From Plazaster borealis (lineage: Eukaryota > Echinodermata > Asteroidea > Forcipulatida > Labidiasteridae): a stretch of 64,000 nt of DNA. Below the pieces are notes generated by a model, which worked only from the letters and a program-made list of their open reading frames with translations, did no database searches and was not told the DNA's origin. The position numbers and the translations under genes were made by a program. How positions within the stretch are numbered: position 1 is the first letter of the stretch; each line of letters opens with the position of its first letter. Below, in pieces: positions 1 to 11,512 of the stretch. The stretch lies in assembly GCA_021014325.1 (NCBI GenBank), contig CM037467.1:2480001-2544000 (forward strand), written 5' to 3'.

Positions 1-290
1 CATGAATCTATCTGGATGTTATAAAAGCATGGACAATGGTTTTGGCAGCATCCCTTGTGAGGTGATCCGGTATTCTGCCAATATTCCTAATTGACATAAA
101 AACAGCCTTAGATATTGCTGTCACCTGGCTTTCCATTGTCATAGCTGAGTCATCAAACATCACACCTAAATTACGAACATTAGTGGAAGGCTCAATGTGA
201 GCATCACCAACTCTAATGTTCAATATTGACTTTCCTAATTTGCTGTTCGAAACCTAGAATCCTGAATTCAGTTTTTTGCATCATTTAGCT
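1..290 (-). pseudogene. LINE reverse-transcriptase fragment
   Basis: On the minus strand, 223-8 reads as a 71-residue stretch with the pattern of the C-terminal part of a non-LTR reverse transcriptase (VRNLGVMFDDSAM, then an isoleucine-rich helix, then DAAKTIVHAFITSR). In Jockey/CR1-like LINEs the ITSR motif is usually followed by LDYCN. Here a TAG stop follows, and the reading upstream (about 224-290) is broken by a stop, so this is a dead fragment. It is also cut by the window edge. The family assignment is from motif recall; the clade is not resolved. Confidence 0.65.
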
Positions 291-350
291 TAAGAAAGTT
301 CTGATTCATCCATGTTCCGACATCGTCGATGCAGTGTTCGATGACTTCTC

Positions 351-471
351 ACTCCAGCCGCCAAACTCCAGCCGCCAAACTCCAGCCGCCAAACTCCAGC
401 CGCCAAACTCCAGCCACCAAGTTCCAGTCGCCAAACTCCAGCCACAAACTCCGCCACAAACTCCAAACACC
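351..471. repeat. 14-bp GC-rich minisatellite (ACTCCAGCCGCCAA)n
   Basis: About eight tandem copies of a 14-bp unit, the first four nearly perfect and the last ones degenerate (CCACAAACTCC). ORFs over it on the minus strand (repeating AGVWRLEFGGWS-like peptides) are products of the repeat, not evidence for a gene. Confidence 0.9.
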
Positions 472-669
472 AGACTGAAATGAAATAAAATTCGGGACAA
501 TATGTTAAGGAAAATGTGTTTACATGCTGAAAATTGTGCATGGTTTTTCACTATCTCCTCCTGACTCACACAACAGATTAAGCCCAACTTTTCACAGGTT
601 TGTTATTTCATGTACATTGTATATGGTTGATCAAACAAAACATGAACACTGTCTGTGACTATTTTGCCC
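472..669 (-). mobile_element. Partial MITE, TTAAAGG family 3
   Basis: Reverse-complement match to part of the elements at 41249-41637 and 45073-45432. The shared core includes GCATGGTTTTTCACTAT and the block reading CACACAACAGATTAAGCCC. Both termini are missing or eroded. Confidence 0.6.
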
Positions 670-1190
670 ACAATAGTAGTGGGAGGGACTGGCCAGAGGT
701 CAGAGGTCAGTGACCACGTCCGACCAAATCAAGTATTTTTACATTTGGTCACTAAACTCAAACAGAGGAAAGTTTACCCTACATGTACAAACTGCTCCGT
801 GATTTTAAAATTGTTTGCCTCTGCTGGATATCCAATCTGGATTGAGCCTGACCAATACTCTGACTATGCATTCATTTCTTGTCCTGTTCTATGATAATTG
901 GTGGAGTGTTGTGGCCTACTGATGCAGACCTCACTGAACAGATCATACTTGTTATCATCACCACACAAAAGGACACTTTAAATGTAGTTCCATCAGCCTG
1001 CGTGGCTTACGTTTTGATCTGAAAGTCTCCAAACTATTAATGAATGTCAATCACTCAAAAATAACAGCGATGCTGTTGATACCCCTCAGCCCTTATGTTG
1101 TAGCTACCGCAAAATATCACCAAACCATGTTTGTATACCCAAGCATTGTGACCTTCACATTTAACCTGTGAAATTGAACTCATCACCTTT
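670..1190. other. Non-coding, no recognisable feature
   Basis: No ORF with family similarity and no clear repeat structure seen. Sequence is ordinary AT-rich intergenic DNA. Confidence 0.4.
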
Positions 1191-1455
1191 GACCTTTTCA
1201 ACCACAAAACAATCCCAACTTTCCTTTCTCTAAGAGCAACCCCCCACTTAAATTAAGGTCCGGAAACCAGATAGCTATGACTCAACACAAAGACCTGGAC
1301 CTTTGACCTTATTCAGCCCCAAAACAACTTTCCTTTCTCTAAGAGCAACCCTCCACCCAAGTTACATGTCCAAATACCCTTTGTAACTCAAGTTACAATC
1401 CGGAAACCATTTAGTTATAACTCACCATCGTGACCTAGACCTTGACCTTTTCAAG
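1190..1455. repeat. Diverged tandem duplication
   Basis: Two imperfect direct copies of a ~110-140-bp segment. Shared blocks include ACTTTCCTTTCTCTAAGAGC (near 1217 and 1325) and CCGGAAACCA (near 1260 and 1400), plus a 'gacct-gacctttgacct' motif. The second copy is longer because of an insertion. Confidence 0.6.
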
Positions 1456-2740
1456 TAAGTGGCATGGAAAATGTTATCTTTTGTTATTTCTTTTTCGGGA
1501 ATTAAAATTGCTGGAGAGTGCAGCTTTTTTAATTCAAGCAAAAATGAATACAGAAAACTAAAAATAGCGAAAGAAGTTCTAAGAAAATCGTGCGTTTCAG
1601 GATTGTTTATATTTTTGCAATAAAAATAAGCAACACAAATTTGAGGGGTTCTCTTGACGATTGGTGTTGGTATGAGCTTTCTTATCACTGAGTCCCCAGA
1701 ATGAAACTAATCAAGAAAGTAGCATGGACAATTTGAATAATCAAAAGCTAAATTTTGTTATTTCTTTATTTAGGAATTTACCTTGCTGGAGAGTGCAGCT
1801 CCTTTACTATAGGCCAGTCAAGACATCTGCTTGTTGCCGGGTAGATCACTTTGCCCTTTCGAGATGGTGAGCCTCAGATGCAACACAAACAAACGATTAA
1901 AACAGTCAGTTTCAGAAAAATTGCTTTACCTGAGAAGTTGGTGTAAACTTCAAGCAAAACTGAATACAACAAATGAAAACAGCCAAGAAAAGTTCTTGGA
2001 AACTCGTGCATATCAGGATTCTTTTGGCTGTTGCCATTAAGATAAGCAACAGACATATGAGGCGGCATCTCAAATGCCGCAAAGAGTTCTCTTGACAATT
2101 GGTGCTGGTATGAGCTTTCTTATCACTGAGTCCCCAGAATGAAACTAATCAAGTAAGTGGCATGGACAATTTTAATAATCAAAAGCTAACTTTTGTTATT
2201 TCTTTATTTAGGAATTTACCTTGCTGGATAGAGTGCAGCTCCTTTACTATATGCCAGTCAAGACATCTACTTGTTGACGGGTAGATCACTTTGCTCTTTC
2301 GAGATGGTGAGCCTCAGATGCAACACAAATAAACGATTAAAACAGTCAGTTTCAGAAAAATTGCTTTACCAGAGAATTTGGTGTAAACCTCAAGCAAAAC
2401 TGAATACAACCAAAATGAAAACGGCGAAAAGTTCTCGAACTCTTGCATATCAGGATTCTTTGGCCATTGCAATCAAGATAAGCAACAGACATATGAGGCG
2501 GCATCTCAATTGCCTCAAAGAGTTCTCTTGACAATTGGTGCTGGTATGAGCTTTCTTATCACTGAATCCCCAGAATGAAACTAATCAAGTAAGTGGCATG
2601 GACAGTTTTAATAACCAAAAGCTAACTTTCAATTCTTTATTTAGAATTTACCTTGCTGGAGAGTGCAGCTCCTTTACTGTAGGCCAGTCAAGACATCTAC
2701 TTGTTGACGGGTAGATCTCAGATGCAAAAAAGAATTCAAA
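1440..2740. repeat. ~437-bp tandem repeat, about 2.9 copies
   Basis: The marker GAGCTTTCTTATCACTGAGT recurs at 1674, 2112 and 2548 (spacings 438 and 436; last copy has one change). A second marker, TTTACCTTGCTGGA, recurs near 1786, 2215 and 2648. Unit edges are diverged in the leftmost copy (1440-1690). The third copy breaks off at about 2730, and a further piece of the same unit reappears at 9373 on the far side of the 14-bp satellite, so the satellite sits inside a unit. ORFs in the units are short and not conserved between copies. Confidence 0.85.
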
Positions 2741-2844
2741 CAAAATTCCACAGATGAAAAAGTGATTTAATAATGAAAATATCACAACTTCAAGAGAAGA
2801 TCTTACACTCTACAAAGAAGAAGATCTTACGGGATAGGGCTTGC

Positions 2845-5800
2845 ACAAACTCCAAACGGCAAACTTGAAACTGCAAACATGAACATACAAGCTGGAAACT
2901 ACAAACTGTTAACTACAAACTGGAAACTACAAACTGGAAACTACAAACTGGAAACTACAAACTGGAAACTACAAACTGGAAACTACAAACTGGAAACTAC
3001 AAACTGGAAACTACAAACTGGAAACTACAAACTGGAAACTACAAACTGGAAACTACAAACTGAAACTACAAACTGAAACTACAAACTGAAACTACAAACT
3101 GAAACTACAAACTGGAAACTACAAACTGGAAACTACAAACTGAAAACTACAAACTGAAACTACAATCTGGATACTACTAACTGGAAACAACAAACTTGAA
3201 ACTACAAACTGGAAACTACAAACTGGAAACTACAAACTGGAAACTACAAACTGGAAACTACAAACTGGAAACTACAAACTGGAAACTACAAACTGGAAAC
3301 TACAAACTGGAAACTACAAACTGGAAACTACAAACTGATAACTACAAGCTGGTAACTACAAACTGGTAACTACAAACTGGAAACTACAAACTGGAAACTA
3401 CAAACTGGAAACTACAAACTGGAAACTACAAACTGGAAACTACAAACTGGAAACTACAAACTGGAAACTACAAACTGAAACTACAAACTGAAACTACAAA
3501 CTGGAAACTACAAACTGGAAACTACAAACTGGAAACTACAAACTGAAACTACAAACTGGAAACTACAAACTGGAAACTACAAACTGGAAACTACAAACTG
3601 GAAACTACAAACTGGAAACTACAAACTGAAACTACAAACTGGAAACTACAAACTGGAAACTAAAAACTGGAAACTACAAACTTGAAACTACAAGCTGGAA
3701 ACTACAAGCTTGAAACTACAATCTGGAAACTACAAACTGAAAACTACAAACTGAAAACTACAAACTGGAAACTACAAACTGGAAACTACAAACTGAAAAC
3801 TACAAACTGGAAACTACAAACTGGAAAACTACAAACTGGAAACTACAAACTGAAACTACAAACTGGAAACTACAAACTGGAAACTACAAACTGGAAACTA
3901 CAAACTGGAAACTACAAACTGAAACTACAAACTGAAACTACAAACTGAAACTACAAACTGGAAACTACAAACTGGAAACTACAAACTGAAACTACAAACT
4001 GAAACTACAAACTGGAAACTACAAACTGAAACTACAACCTTGAAACTACAACCTGGAAACTACAAACTGAAAACTACAAACTGAAAACTACAAACTGGAA
4101 ACTACAAACTGGAAAACTACAAACTGAAACTACAAACTGAAACTACAAACTGAAACTACAAACTGAAACTACAAACTGGAAACTACAAACTGAAACTACA
4201 AACTGGAAACTACAAACTGAAACTACAAACTGAAACTACAAACTGGAAACTACAAACTGGAAAACTACAAACTGAAACTACAAACTGGAAACTACAAACT
4301 GGAAACTACAAACTGGAAACTACAAACTGGAAACTACAAACTGAAACTACAAACTGGAAACTACAAACTGGAAACTACAAACTGAAACTACAAACTGAAA
4401 CTACAAACTGGAAACTACAAACTGAAACTACAAACTGGAAACTACAAACTGGAAACTACAAACTGAAACTACAAACTGAAACTACAAACTGGAAACTACA
4501 AACTGAAACTACAAACTGGAAACTACAAACTGGAAACTACAAACTGGAAACTACAAACTGGAAACTACAAACTGAAACTACAAACTGGAAACTACAAACT
4601 GAAACTACAAACTGAAAACTACAAACTGAAACTACAAACTGGAAACTACAAACTGGAAACTACAAACTGGAAACTACAAACTGGAAACTACAAACTGGAA
4701 ACTACAAACTGAAACTACAAACTGAAACTACAAACTGAAACTACAAACTGGAAACTACAAACTGGAAACTACAAACTGGAAACTACAAACTGGAAACTAC
4801 AAACTGAAACTACAAACTGAAACTACAAACTGGAAACTACAAACTGGAAACTACAAACTGGAAAACTACAAACTGGAAACTACAAACTGGAAACTACAAA
4901 CTGGAAACTACAAACTGAAACTACAAACTGGAAACTACAAACTGAAACTACAAACTGGAAACTACAAACTGAAACTACAAACTGGAAACTACAAGCTGAA
5001 ACTACAAACTGAAAACTACAAACTGAAACTACAAACTGGAAACTACAAACTGGAAACTACAAACTGAAACTACAAACTGAAACTACAAACTGGAAACTAC
5101 AAACTGAAACTACAAACTGGAAACTACAAACTGGAAACTACAAACTGAAACTACAAACTGGAAACTACAAGCTGGAAACTACAAACTGAAACTACAAACT
5201 GGAAACTACAAACTGGAAACTACAAACTGAAACTACAAACTGGAAACTACAAACTGGAAACTACAAACTGGAAACTACAAAGTGTAACTACAAACCGTAA
5301 ACTACAAACTGGAAACTACAATCTGGAAACTACAAACTGGAAACTACAAGCTGTTAACTACTAACTTGAAACTACAAACTGGAAACTACAAACTGGAAAC
5401 TACAAACTTGAAACTACAAACTGGAAACTACAAACTGGAAACTACAAACTGGAAACTACAAACTGGAAACTACAAACTGGAAACTACAAACTGGAAACTA
5501 CAAACTGGAAACTACAAACTGGAAACTACAAACTGGAAACTACAAACTACAAACTGGAAACTACAAACTGGAAACTACAAACTGGAAACTACAAACTGGA
5601 AACTACAAACTGGAAACTACAAACTGGAAACTACAAACTGGAAACTACAAACTGGAAACTACAAACTGGAAACTACAAACTGAAACTACAAACTGAAACT
5701 ACAAACTGAAACTACAAGCTGAAACTACAAACTGAAAACTACAAACTGGAAACTACAAACTGGAAACTACAAACTGAAACTACAAACTGGAAACTACAAA

Positions 5801-8800
5801 CTGAAACTACAAACTGGAAACTACAAACTGGAAACTACAAACTGGAAACTACAAACTGGAAACTACAAACTGAAACTACAAACTGGAAACTACAAACTGG
5901 AAACTACAAACTGAAACTACAAACTGGAAAACTACAAACTGAAACTACAAACTGGAAACTACAAACTGAAACTACAAACTGGAAACTACAAACTGGAAAC
6001 TACAAACTGAAACTACAAACTGGAAACTACAAACTGGAAACTACAAACTGAAACTACAAACTGGAAACTACAAACTGAAACTACAAACTGGAAACTACAA
6101 ACTGAAACTACAAACTGGAAACTACAAACTGAAACTACAAACTGGAAACTACAAACTGGAAACTACAAACTGGAAACTACAAACTGGAAACTACAAACTG
6201 GAAACTACAAACTGGAAACTACAAACTGGAAACTACAAGCTGGAAACTACAATCTGGAAACTACAAACTGGAAACTACAAACTGGAAACTACAAACTGAA
6301 AACTACAAACTGGAAACTACAAACTGGAAACTACAAACTGGAAACTACAAACTGGAAACTACAAACTGGAACTACAAACTGAAACTACAAACTGAAAACT
6401 ACAAACTGAAAGAAACTACAAACTGAAACTACAAACTGAAACTACAAACTGGAAACTACAAACTGGAAACTACAAACTGGAAACTACAAACTGAAACTAC
6501 AAACTGAAAACTACAAACTGGAAACTACAAACTGAAACTACAAACTGGAAACTACAAACTGGAAACTACAAACTGGAAACTACAAACTGAAACTACAAAC
6601 TGGAAACTACAAACTGGAAACTACAAACTGAAACTACAAACTGGAAACTACAAACTGGAAACTACAAACTGGAAACTACAAACTGAAACTACAAACTGGA
6701 AACTACAAACTGGAAACTACAAACTGGAAACTACAAACTGAAACTACAAACTGGAAACTACAAACTGAAAACTACAAACTGAAACTACAAACTGAAAACT
6801 ACAAACTGAAACTACAAACTGAAACTACAAACTGAAAACTACAAACTGGAAACTACAAACTGAAACTACAAACTGGAAACTACAAACTGAAACTACAAAC
6901 TGGAAACTACAAACTGGAAACTACAAACTGGAAACTACAAACTGAAACTACAAACTGGAAACTACAAACTGGAAAACTACAAACTGAAACTACAAACTGG
7001 AAACTACAAACTGAAACTACAAACTGAAACTACAAACTGGAAACTACAAACTGAAACTACAAACTGGAAACTACAAACTGGAAACTACAAACTGGAAACT
7101 ACAAACTGAAACTACAAACTGGAAACTACAAACTGGAAACTACAAACTGGAAACTACAAACTGGAAACTACAAGCTGAAAACTACAAACTGAAAACTACA
7201 AACTGAAAACTACAAACTGGAAACTACAAACTGGAAACTACAAACTGGAAACTACAAACTGAAAACTACAAACTGAAAACTACAAATTGACAACTACAAA
7301 CTGGAAACTACAAACTGGAAACTACAAACTGGAAACTACAAACTGGAAACTACAAACTGGAAACTACAAACTGGAAACTACAAACTGGAAACTACAAACT
7401 GGAAACTACAAACTGAAAACTACAAACTGAAACTACAAACTGGAAACTACAAACTGAAACTACAAACTGGAAACTACAAACTGGAAACTACAAACTGAAA
7501 CTACAAACTGGAAACTACAAACTGGAAACTACAAACTGGAAACTACAAACTGGAAACTACATACTAAAACAACAAACTGGAAACTACAAACTGGAGACAA
7601 CAGACTGGAAACTAAAAAAGGAAAAGACATACTGGAAACTACAAACTGGAAACTACAAACTGAAACTACAAACTGGAAACTACAAACTGGAAACTACAAA
7701 CTGGAAACTACAAACTGGAAACTACAAACTGAAACTACAAACTGAAAACTACAAACTGAAAACTACAAACTGAAACTACAAACTGGAAACTACAAACTGG
7801 AAACTACAAACTGGAAACTACAAACTGAAACTACAAACTGAAACTACAAACTGAAAACTACAAACTGGAAACTACAAACTGGAAACTACAAACTGGAAAC
7901 TACAAACTGAAACTACAAACTGGAAACTACAAACTGGAAACTACAAACTGGAAACTACAAACTGGAAACTACAAACTGGAAACTACAAACTGAAACTACA
8001 AACTGAAACTACAAACTGGAAACTACAAACTGGAAACTACAAACTGAAACTACAAACTGGAAACTACAAACTGAAACTACAAACTGGAAACTACAAACTG
8101 AAACTACAAACTGGAAACTACAAACTGAAACTACAAACTGAAACTACAAACTGGAAACTACAAACTGGAAACTACAAACTGGAAACTACAAACTGGAAAC
8201 TACAAACTGGAAACTACAAACTGAAACTACAAACTGGAAACTACAAACTGAAAACTACAAACTGAAAACTACAAACTGAAACTACAAACTGAAACTACAA
8301 ACTGAAACTACAAACTGGAAACTACAAACTGGAAACTACAAACTGGAAACTACAAACTGGAAACTACAAACTGGAAACTACAAACTGGAAACTACAAACT
8401 GGAAACTACAAACTGAAAACTACAAACTGGAAACTACAAACTGAAACTACAAACTGGAAACTACAAACTGGAAACTACAAACTGGAAACTACAAACTGAA
8501 ACTACAAACTGGAAACTACAAACTGAAACTACAAACTGGAAACTACAAACTGAAACTACAAACTGGAAACTACAAACTGGAAACTACAAACTGAAAACTA
8601 CAAACTGGAAACTACAAACTGAAACTACAAACTGGAAACTACAAACTGAAACTACAAACTGGAAACTACAAACTGAAACTACAAACTGGAAACTACAAGC
8701 TGAAACTACAAACTGGAAACTACAAACTGGAAACTACAAACTGGAAACTACAAACTGGAAACTACAAACTGGAAACTACAAACTGAAACTACAAACTGGA

Positions 8801-9319
8801 AACTACAAACTGAAACTACAAACTGGAAACTACAAACTGGAAACTACAAACTGGAAACTACAAACTGAAACTACAAACTGGAAACTACAAACTGGAAACT
8901 ACAAACTGAAACTACAAACTGAAACTACAAACTGGAAACTACAAACTGGAAACTACAAACTGGAAACTACAAACTGGAAACTACAAACTGAAAACTACAA
9001 ACTGGAAACTACAAACTGGAAACTACAAACTGGAAACTACAAACTGGAAACTACAAACTGGAAACTACAAACTGGAAACTACAAACTGGAAACTACAAAC
9101 TGGAAACTACAAGCTGAAACTACAAACTGGAAACTACAAACTGAAACTACAAACTGGAAACTGCAAACTGAAACTGCAAACTGGAAACTGCAAACTGGAA
9201 ACTGCAAACTGAAACTACAAACTGGAAACTACAAACTGGAAACTACAATCTGGAAACTGCAAACTGGAAACTACAAACTAGAAACTACAAACTGGAAACT
9301 ACAAACTGGAAACTACAAA
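2845..9319. repeat. 6.4-kb satellite of a 14/13-bp unit (CTGGAAACTACAAA)n
   Basis: An almost uninterrupted tandem array. The main unit is CTGGAAACTACAAA (14 bp); the common variants are CTGAAACTACAAA (13 bp), CTGAAAACTACAAA (14 bp) and CTGGAAAACTACAAA (15 bp). By length the array holds roughly 460-470 units. Edges are degenerate: CAAACTCCAAACGGCAAACT on the left, and CTGCAAA variants then CTCCAAGCACCAAA on the right. A degraded patch lies at 7559-7640. Homogeneous 14-mer runs are open in all plus-strand frames and give spurious KLQTGNYKLETTN-type ORFs (2879-3076, 3682-3948, 5366-5683); no gene is supported. The plus strand is strongly A-rich (7 of 14 bases). Confidence 0.97.
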
Positions 9320-9324
9320 GTTCA

Positions 9325-9425
9325 ATGTTCACACTCCAAGCTCCAAACTCCAAGCACCAAACTCCAAGCACCAATTTACCTTGCTGGAAAGTGCAGCTCC
9401 TTTACTATAGGCCTGACGGGTAGAT
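9325..9425. repeat. Right flank of satellite with resumed 437-bp unit
   Basis: Starts with CTCCAAGCACCAAA-like repeats and continues from about 9373 with TTTACCTTGCTGGA and GTGCAGCTCCTTTACTATAG, the same segment as in the 437-bp units at 1786, 2215 and 2648. It shows that the satellite expanded within, or inserted into, that repeat. Confidence 0.75.
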
Positions 9426-9432
9426 CTCTTTG

Positions 9433-9792
9433 GAGAAGGTGAGCATACTGCAACACAAAATACAATTAAAACAGTTCATTTCAGATAAATTGCTTTTAAG
9501 TAGGCCATTACATGAGCATGCATCACCGGTTTGGTGCCCGGCCTTGTCCAACCAACAAGACACTTTGGAAAGAGTTCATTTGAGTTTTCTTTTTTGTCTA
9601 GGTATTCCTAGAAAGGCTTTAAATATTCCTGACAAAGAACAGTGTTATCCAGTCCGATATATAAAGTTGGGACTTTCATTGTTAAATAACAGGGTCCATT
9701 TCCGTGCCAGTTTGGGGTTAAATTGCTTCTATAAATGTTTGATTTACCAATTGCTAATTGTTGTTGTTTACCCTATAGACATTATGATGTAG
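9433..9792 (+). pseudogene. LINE reverse-transcriptase C-terminal fragment
   Basis: An open stretch of about 120 codons. Residues 31-85 (HASPVWCPALSNQQDTLERV, then YPVRYIKLGLSLLNNRV) follow the pattern of the region after the RT core in Jockey/CR1/I-type LINEs, usually of the form 'YASVVWNP...LERVQRRF...RL..LGL.SL..RR'. No catalytic RT motifs are present, and the fragment ends in AT-rich DNA. It is in the opposite orientation to the RT fragment at the window start. Confidence 0.55.
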
Positions 9793-10380
9793 TGAAATTT
9801 CAAGACAAATGGGCGATAACAAATGTTGCTCATCACGCTCTTTTTTTATCGTTTTCCAAGGCTGTAGGACGTGATTCCCTCTGAAGTAAAATAAACCATT
9901 GTTTTTAGCATTCATTATTTTACTCAATCATCTAATGGCGCTGGGGTTGGGGTTCCTCTTTTTGGGGTTCCTCTGACATAAATTAAATAAGGGGTTGCAA
10001 GGAACCTGTTTTTCTGTTCCTTTTCTTTTTTAATTGGCTATTTCCACTGAACTATTTTTTTGCTATACATTTTAGTTGTTAAAAGAAATAATGTTCTAGC
10101 GCAGTTTGTATTGTTTTCTTTTCTATGTGTGCTGTGATGCAGCCTTAAAAAGCTACGGGCAATAACAAATCGTAGGGGGCACAATGTGCCCCCACCCGTC
10201 TGCCATCCCCACCCACCCCCGGTCCTGATACAGTTAAGAACACAGATTTGGTGAACATTCATCTCACATTTATAATAAGGAAAAAACACAAGTTAACTAC
10301 TCTTAAAGATCCTGTAACTTTGCTAGGGGAAAATTGACCTATTATCAGAGTTTTAGCACTCGAGTCCAGGACTCAAACTC
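9793..10380. other. Non-coding stretch
   Basis: AT-rich DNA with T-runs and a short C-rich patch (10185-10225). No gene or repeat family identified. Confidence 0.4.
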
Positions 10381-10384
10381 GAGT

Positions 10385-10632
10385 CCATCTCAAGTCACAA
10401 TTTCGGTGACTCGGACTTGACAGTAACTTTTCTCAGATAGTGTATTCCAATTGCAGATTATTCTTCCTGCAGGGACAAAACCGCTCCAGATTTTTTGCGA
10501 TAACTCAAAAACGCTACCACCTTTTGAAATGAAATTTTCACAGGTTAGTTGTATGGTATATCTACAACTATATAGGATTGAAACAAACAGTGGTTCCAAT
10601 TTCCAAACGTATACAATCACTTTAACCATTCT
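10385..10632 (-). mobile_element. Partial MITE, TTAAAGG family 2
   Basis: Matches the right-hand part of the element at 62583-62964 and the reverse complement of the left-hand part of 12696-13074. Shared blocks include CACCTTTTGAAATGAAATTT and TTGAAACAAACAGTGG, ending CCAAACGTATACAATCAC-TTTAA. The left half is absent. Confidence 0.7.
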
Positions 10633-11269
10633 TTGCACATATATATACCATAGGTCCCCCTGGTTGGTAGGCAGCTTGCAGCAGCTAATTATTTTTTCTC
10701 ATTTTGAAAAGAAGACAAAATACTATAGGAATTATGTCAACCTTTTAATCAGTAAAGTGATTGTTTGTTGTTGTGTTTTTGATGCCCCGATTTTTAATTA
10801 CAAATAAATATAAAACTTGTCCCTTGTCCTGGATAATTTTGCATCAAAGATATTTGGTACAACCCACCTGGACAGAATTAGGGTCAACGCTACTAAAAAG
10901 GGGTTTCATTCATCTCATGACTTTGTTGTATAATAAACTTTGGATGTGAACAGTTAAACAAAACGTAGATAATTTTTTATACCAGATCATTTTTATGTTT
11001 AATTCTGTCTGTGTAGGATTGTAGTTTTAACCATAGCACAAGTAAAAGCAGTCAATTTTTGTTTTAACACCCCAAAGTGTGCCTAGATGCCTTGGTATCA
11101 AGAAGCTGCTGTTGCTATAGGTATAATACACTGGTTGCTATAAGTATACTACGTTCGGTTGCCACAGTTATAGTAGTGCCTCGCGTTCGCACAGTTTTCT
11201 AGTAAAAATAAGACATATCATGTGACGTGCTTTAAACCAATCAAAGGGAAGAACCATTTGAGGTGTCTA

Positions 11270-11500
11270 CTACTATCTTGATTGAAACCCTCGTCTCACA
11301 ATCGATTGATTTAGCTTGATGCGCTACATATTTGGCAGCACAGGCTGTATATTCCCAAGGGAGCTGAGATGGTTTAAGGAATGAAATAAATTGCCCGATG
11401 ATCGGGGTGATAATGTTGGAGCACCATGAGCATCACTGAGTGACGGATTTGAGCGCTATATAAGAAACCACTATTAATATTATTATTGTTACTATTATTA
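11270..11500 (+). mobile_element. 5'-truncated SINE with (TAA)n-type tail
   Basis: Matches the 3' half of the tRNA-headed SINE at 33108-33442 in opposite orientation: AGCACAGGCTGTAT, GCTGAGATGGTTTAAGGAAT, then GCGCTATATAAGA and a tail of ATTATTATT-like repeats (11470-11500). The tRNA-like head is missing. The tail ends 7 bp from the splice donor (11507-11512, minus strand) of the SLC43-like exon. Confidence 0.75.
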
Positions 11501-11512
11501 ACCCATACTTAC

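Noticed and set aside
2879..5683. Long repetitive ORFs (KLQTGNYKLETTN-type proteins) in the satellite
   Set aside because: They arise automatically because the 14-mer has no stop in any plus-strand frame. There is no splice context, and 13-mer units break the frames.
2845..9319. CRISPR-like array
   Set aside because: There are no spacers: the 13-15-bp units are directly contiguous. The window is eukaryotic.
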